Of a stretch of 10,399 bases of DNA, positions 7,791 through 10,399 are shown one piece after another (position 1 is the stretch's first letter; the number at the start of each line of letters is the position of its first letter). Below the pieces are notes generated by a model, which searched no databases, had not been told where the DNA came from, and saw only the letters and a list, made by a program, of their open reading frames with translations. The stretch spans positions 1-10,399 of the forward strand of contig JALXEI010000347.1 of assembly GCA_027069645.1 (NCBI GenBank), given 5' to 3'. The translations under genes and the position numbers were made by a program. This DNA comes from Hyphomicrobiales bacterium. GTDB lineage: Bacteria; Pseudomonadota; Alphaproteobacteria; Rhizobiales; JAKIUO01.

Positions 7791-7829
7791 CTCCCCGGAC
7801 AAGCGATAGCGCAGAGCCGGGGTCCAGAG
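7791..7829 (+). repeat. Dispersed palindromic repeat, copy B (3' of lpdA)
   Basis: CCCCGG (7793-7798) pairs with CCGGGG (7817-7822), 25 bases after the lpdA stop. It shares an exact 22-base core with copy A (7794-7815 against 4783-4804). The outer pair is C7793-G7822 here but T4782-A4811 in copy A, a compensating change that keeps the stem. The trailing TCCAGAG (7823-7829) can pair with CTCTGGA at 7864-7870, with CGGGC/GCCCG (7838-7842 and 7854-7858) nested inside, giving a second structure next to the first. Confidence 0.8.
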
Positions 7830-7917
7830 TCGCAAGCCGGGCGCTATCTGTCGGCCCGAAACCCTCTGGAATTCCCGTCGTGCTGTCCCTTGCAACTGTT
7901 CAGGTTTGAACTGTGAA

Positions 7918-7981
7918 GCGGGAAGGGATCAAGCCAGGGGGCGGTCTTTTCGGACCAGGATCCCTGCGATCTCCTTCCCGC
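7918..7981. terminator. 64-base bulged hairpin, candidate two-way terminator
   Basis: GCGGGAAGG then GATC (7918-7930) pair with GATC and CCTTCCCGC (7968-7971, 7973-7981), giving 13 base pairs interrupted by one bulged T at 7972. Inside, CAGGG (7935-7939) pairs with CCCTG (7962-7966), and GGTC (7943-7946) with GACC (7953-7956) around the loop TTTTCG. It lies between convergent genes, where a terminator acting on both strands is expected. No T-run follows on either strand, so intrinsic termination is doubtful. It could instead be a small RNA, an RNA-stability element or the remains of a mobile element. Confidence 0.4.
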
Positions 7982-8012
7982 AAACAAGACTATAGCAGAT
8001 TCCCAACACACA

Positions 8013-8047
8013 GGATCCCGGTTCTGCGTCGCGCTTGCTCGGGAAGC
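8013..8047 (-). repeat. Dispersed palindromic repeat, copy D (3' of the GH10 gene)
   Basis: Read on the minus strand this diverged copy follows the GH10 stop by 27 bases. Its + strand matches the reverse complement of copy A with one base gap and a few substitutions: shared blocks are GGATCCCGG, TCTGCG, CGCTTG and CGGGAAGC. The stem TCCCG (8016-8020) with CGGGA (8040-8044) is kept but shorter than in the other copies. Confidence 0.65.
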
Positions 8048-8074
8048 GGTATATCCATCGGAGACGAATGCCTG

Positions 8075-9205
8075 TTAAATCCGGCGCTGGTGAAAGGCGC
8101 GGATCATGGCTTCATACGAGGCTTTCGGGCGCAGATCGGCATCAAAGGGCAGCGGGCGCGGCAGACGGCGGGGGTGCGGGTTGTTCTGTTTCGCAAGACC
8201 GGTATACCAGCTATAGCGGTCCGAGAGCTGCCAGCAGATCACCGCCTTGACCGCCGGCACTTTCAAAACATGGCCGAGAAACTGTTCCGTTCGCTTCGCC
8301 ACCAGCCGGTCTCTTGCAGCAGGAGCAGCCGGAAAGGAGCTGTCCTCGACATCGAATTCGGAAATATAGATATTGAGGCCCCGTTCGTGCAGCTTCCACA
8401 GGAAGGCGGCAAACCGTTCGTCATTCCAGGGTTTTGTTGGCTGCAAATGTCCTTGCAGGCCCACAGCATCAAGGGGAACCCCGGCATCCAGCAACTCGTC
8501 AACGAGACGCAAAAGGGATTTGCGGATCTGTTTGCCAACCCGGTCATTACGTTCGCAATGGGCCTCATTGAGCACCAGCCTTGCCGCAGGGTCGGCGCGG
8601 GCCGTACGCAAAAAGGCCCGTTTTACATAGGATGGCCCCATTGCCTCGAACCAGGGGCCGGTGCGCCAGCCGCCCTTTTTGCCGTGGCCGGGCCAGAATG
8701 GTTCGTTGACCACATCCCAGGAATGAAGTTTACCGGCATAGCGCCCGACCACTCTGTCAATATGCTGATCAAGGATATGTTCGATATCGCGTCGCGAGCG
8801 ACGTTTCAGCCAGTGAGGGGCATTTTCATTCCAGATCAGCGTATGGCCACGCAGGGCCATGTTGTTGTTCCCGGCAAAGGCCAGCAGCCGGTCGGCTTCC
8901 GCGAAATCCCAGGCATCCTCGCCTTTCCAGCGGATATAATCGAACTTCAGGGCGACATCTGTGGTCAGTATGCGGGCATGGGCGCGATAAAGGTCTGCAT
9001 AGGCAGGGTTTTCAAAAATCTCCCGGCTGGCGGACGCGCCAAACAGCAGTCCGGCCTTTCGGGCCGCGACCGCAAGGCTTTGTATTCGGGCATGAACCGG
9101 CTGCAAACCGGAAAGGGGCAGCGCGGATGCGGCAATCCCTTTCAGAACGGTTCGTCTTGATAACGGGTAAGGCAAGCTGAAATATTCCTGTTTTGACAAA
9201 ATCAC
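8075..9205 (-). CDS. GH10 family glycoside hydrolase (endo-1,4-beta-xylanase type) with Tat signal
   Basis: A 376-residue exported enzyme of glycoside hydrolase family 10, which cleaves beta-1,4 links, classically in xylan. The N-terminus has a twin-arginine signal, SRRTVLKGIAASALP, ending near PVHA, so the folded protein is sent to the periplasm or outside. The (beta/alpha)8 barrel shows LRGHTLIWNENAPHWL, WDVVNEPFWPG with the acid/base Glu168, and IYISEFDVED with the nucleophile Glu283, then WQLSDRYSW; all key residues are intact. The GTG at 9205 is chosen because it leaves an n-region of about 17 residues before the twin arginines. A TTG at 9199 is equally possible. The ATG at 9289 would give 404 residues but adds 28 residues unusual for a Tat signal. 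Its neighbours across the divergent region are glycosyltransferases, so the true substrate may be a secreted polysaccharide rather than plant xylan. Confidence 0.9.
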   Translation of the reverse strand: MILSKQEYFSLPYPLSRRTVLKGIAASALPLSGLQPVHARIQSLAVAARKAGLLFGASASREIFENPAYADLYRAHARILTTDVALKFDYIRWKGEDAWDFAEADRLLAFAGNNNMALRGHTLIWNENAPHWLKRRSRRDIEHILDQHIDRVVGRYAGKLHSWDVVNEPFWPGHGKKGGWRTGPWFEAMGPSYVKRAFLRTARADPAARLVLNEAHCERNDRVGKQIRKSLLRLVDELLDAGVPLDAVGLQGHLQPTKPWNDERFAAFLWKLHERGLNIYISEFDVEDSSFPAAPAARDRLVAKRTEQFLGHVLKVPAVKAVICWQLSDRYSWYTGLAKQNNPHPRRLPRPLPFDADLRPKASYEAMIRAFHQRRI

Positions 9206-9458
9206 AATGCCTATATCGCAGCCTGCACCGGCAATCGTCAATAATGATGCGAACCGGTATGAGACAGTGCAAATGGCTTCATGCCGCATTGCAGGCCGTT
9301 AACAAACATGGTTAACACCTGGTAAATCCCGATATATACAGTCGATTGAAAATTTAAACCTTACCCTGATTTGATCTGCCCCGCCTGTCTGGCACAAAGG
9401 TTGCTCTGACAAGGGGGCGGGCGTCGGAGGTGACGGGAAAGCGGGGCATTTTGATACA

Positions 9459-9487
9459 CCTGCCGGGCTGTGACAGGCCGGGGCAGG
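9459..9487 (+). repeat. Leader hairpin before the GT26 gene
   Basis: CCTGCC (9459-9464) and GGCAGG (9482-9487) are perfect inverted repeats, with a short inner CTG/CAG stem (9468-9470 and 9474-9476). It ends 35 bases before the ATG at 9523 and would lie in the 5' leader of the mRNA. A role in control is possible but unsupported. Confidence 0.35.
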
Positions 9488-9504
9488 CGATCAGAAACCG
9501 AAAC

Positions 9505-9510
9505 AGGAGA
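9505..9510 (+). promoter_or_regulatory. Ribosome binding site deciding the GT26 start
   Basis: AGGAGA lies 12 bases before the ATG at 9523. It supports this start over the in-frame GTG at 9430, whose additional 31 residues have no resemblance to the family. Confidence 0.5.
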
Positions 9511-9522
9511 ACCGGGACAGGA

Positions 9523-10296
9523 ATGAGCAGGAAGTTACGCATAAACCTCGCCACAATGGACGAAACGGTCCGACGTCTCGCAGATGATGCCGAGGCGCGC
9601 AGGGGATTTACCATATTCACGCTTAATCTTGATCACCTGGTCAAATTGCGGGTCGACAGGCTGTTTCGGGCCGCCTATCTGCGGGCCAGATATGTGACGG
9701 CAGATGGCTGGCCGGTGGTCTGGCTGGCGCGCCGAAAGGGGGCCATGCTGGAGCGGACCACCGGGGCCGATCTTGTCGAACCCTTGTGCGCGCAGGCGGC
9801 AAAAAAAGGCGTTTCGGTGTATTTTTTCGGGTCAACCGATCAGTCGCTTGATGCCGCGTCGGCCTGGCTTCTGGCACGTTATCCGGACTTGAAAATTGCC
9901 GGAACTTCCTCTCCGGATTTCGGCTTTGATCCCTGTTCGAAACAGGCGGATGCCGCCATTGACGAGATTGCCGCTTCGGGGGCCGGGTTGTGTTTTGTCG
10001 CTCTCGGAGCGCCGAAACAGGAACTGTTTGCCGACCGGGCCTGTGAGCGAGCAGGTGAAATCGGTTATCTGTGCATCGGCGCCGCGCTCGATTTTCTCGC
10101 CGGGCACCAGCAGCGGGCCCCGCGCTGGATGCAGAAAACCGGCACTGAATGGCTGTACCGTTTGCTTACCAATCCCCGTCGTCTGGCGGGACGCTATCTC
10201 CGTTCCGGCCTGATTTTTGCAGAAATGGCCATTCGTCAGCTTTTGCACCGTCCCGACAAAACTCTCGATTTTTCTGTAGCGGATTTGAAGAAATGA
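9523..10296 (+). CDS. WecG/TagA/CpsF (GT26) family glycosyltransferase
   Basis: A 257-residue enzyme of the family that adds a sugar from a UDP-sugar to a polyprenyl-diphosphate-linked acceptor at the inner face of the cytoplasmic membrane. Relatives make enterobacterial common antigen (WecG, ManNAcA), wall teichoic acid (TagA, ManNAc) and xanthan (GumM, glucuronic acid). Motifs in order are TLNLDHLVKL (33-42), the family aspartate in VTADGWPVVW (Asp61), TTGADLVEPL (79-88), VYFFGS (99-104), VALGAPKQELF with Gln166 (159-169), and GAALDFLAGHQQRAPRWMQK followed by EWLYRLLTNPRRLAGRYL. The last part is the C-terminal region thought to help membrane contact. Length is typical. Its TGA overlaps the ATG of the next gene (ATGA at 10293-10296), so the two are probably translationally coupled. 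The donor sugar cannot be read from sequence. Confidence 0.93.
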   Translation: MSRKLRINLATMDETVRRLADDAEARRGFTIFTLNLDHLVKLRVDRLFRAAYLRARYVTADGWPVVWLARRKGAMLERTTGADLVEPLCAQAAKKGVSVYFFGSTDQSLDAASAWLLARYPDLKIAGTSSPDFGFDPCSKQADAAIDEIAASGAGLCFVALGAPKQELFADRACERAGEIGYLCIGAALDFLAGHQQRAPRWMQKTGTEWLYRLLTNPRRLAGRYLRSGLIFAEMAIRQLLHRPDKTLDFSVADLKK

Positions 10297-10399
10297 AAAA
10301 ACAGCAACTGATCCTCATTCATCCCATTGACCCGCGCGGCGAAAAAGTCGGCGGTATCGAAACCCATGTGCGGCTTTTGTTGCAGCGTCATCCTGAAGA
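10293..10399 (+). CDS. Probable GT4-type glycosyltransferase, N-terminal fragment (3' truncated by window end)
   Basis: The ATG at 10293 overlaps the stop of the preceding gene by four bases, and the frame stays open for 35 codons to the window edge. The start reads MKKQQLILIHPIDPRGEKVG followed by GIETHVRLLLQRHPE. A hydrophobic first strand, then a Gly-Gly-Ile-Glu-Thr-His-Val segment, is the usual opening of GT-B fold family 4 glycosyltransferases, where the Gly-Gly loop helps bind the nucleotide sugar. Pairing with a GT26 gene fits a lipid-linked polysaccharide assembly operon. The rest of the protein, including the donor-binding C-terminal half, is outside the window, so the family call rests on this short stretch. 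Confidence 0.7.
   Translation, partial: MKKQQLILIHPIDPRGEKVGGIETHVRLLLQRHPE

Larger units (their letters stand above)
7766..8074. other. Convergent intergenic region without a gene
   Basis: This is the 309-base space between the lpdA stop and the end of the minus-strand GH10 gene. It is densely filled with inverted repeats (copy B, a nested stem to 7870, a 64-base hairpin, copy D), listed separately. The open frame running through part of it on the + strand is the antisense shadow of GH10. It is the expected place for transcription ends from both sides. Confidence 0.7.
9206..9522. promoter_or_regulatory. Divergent regulatory region between GH10 and glycosyltransferase genes
   Basis: These 317 bases hold no recognised gene. 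The part from about 9299 to 9360 is clearly AT-rich and is the best place for promoters in both directions. Two GTTAAC palindromes lie at 9298-9303 and 9311-9316. A weak -35-like TTGAAA is at 9346-9351, facing right, with no good -10 partner. A GC-rich hairpin (9459-9487) lies nearer the glycosyltransferase start. Confidence 0.4.

Noticed and set aside
7766..8074. CRISPR array or insertion sequence ends in the repeat-rich gap
   Set aside because: Copies are not regularly spaced, carry no unique spacers, and there is no transposase gene or target-site duplication visible; they look like dispersed palindromes.
7913..9160. Long + strand open frame of 415 codons opposite the GH10 gene
   Set aside because: It is the antisense shadow of GH10, whose catalytic motifs and Tat signal are intact on the minus strand. 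The + strand translation shows no recognisable domain.
9298..9316. CtrA binding site (TTAA, seven bases, TTAA)
   Set aside because: The two TTAA units here are nine bases apart instead of seven, so the consensus is not met.
9430..9522. In-frame GTG start extending the GT26 enzyme by 31 residues
   Set aside because: The extension is Arg/Gly-rich and unlike the family, and contains the leader hairpin; the ATG at 9523 has an AGGAGA site and gives the normal length.

Overview
The window is about 10.4 kb of moderately GC-rich DNA, most likely from an alphaproteobacterium. Three things point that way: the long SucA (989 residues from the preferred start), the sucA-sucB-lpd order, and dispersed GC-rich palindromes between genes of a kind common in that class. 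I cannot name a genus from the sequence alone. No tRNA, rRNA, CRISPR array, insertion sequence or phage gene was seen.

Layout. Positions 1-680 hold the 3' end of typA (bipA), a translational GTPase. A 149-base gap with a 7-bp inverted repeat leads to an alpha/beta hydrolase of unknown substrate (830-1645). Next comes the 2-oxoglutarate dehydrogenase locus on the + strand: sucA (E1o, 1776-4745), a 299-base gap with repeats and a possible internal promoter, sucB (E2o, 5045-6307) and, 39 bases on, lpdA (E3, 6347-7765). These three products form one complex that converts 2-oxoglutarate to succinyl-CoA in the TCA cycle. sucC and sucD, often just upstream in alphaproteobacteria, are absent here.

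The 309 bases from 7766 to 8074 separate lpdA from a convergent gene and hold no gene, but are rich in inverted repeats. On the minus strand, 8075-9205 encodes a Tat-exported GH10 family glycoside hydrolase. A 317-base divergent region follows. On the + strand then come a WecG/TagA/CpsF (GT26) glycosyltransferase (9523-10296) and, overlapping it by four bases, the first 35 codons of a probable GT4 glycosyltransferase running off the end. The right end therefore looks like the edge of a surface or exopolysaccharide locus.

The main unexplained structure is a dispersed palindromic repeat with four copies. Three of them (after sucA, lpdA and the GH10 gene) lie 25-35 bases past a stop codon, in the same orientation relative to the gene they follow, even though GH10 is on the opposite strand. 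The fourth lies in the sucA-sucB gap in the opposite orientation. A separate bulged hairpin of 64 bases sits between the convergent genes. I saw no convincing new protein system; the coding content is conventional.
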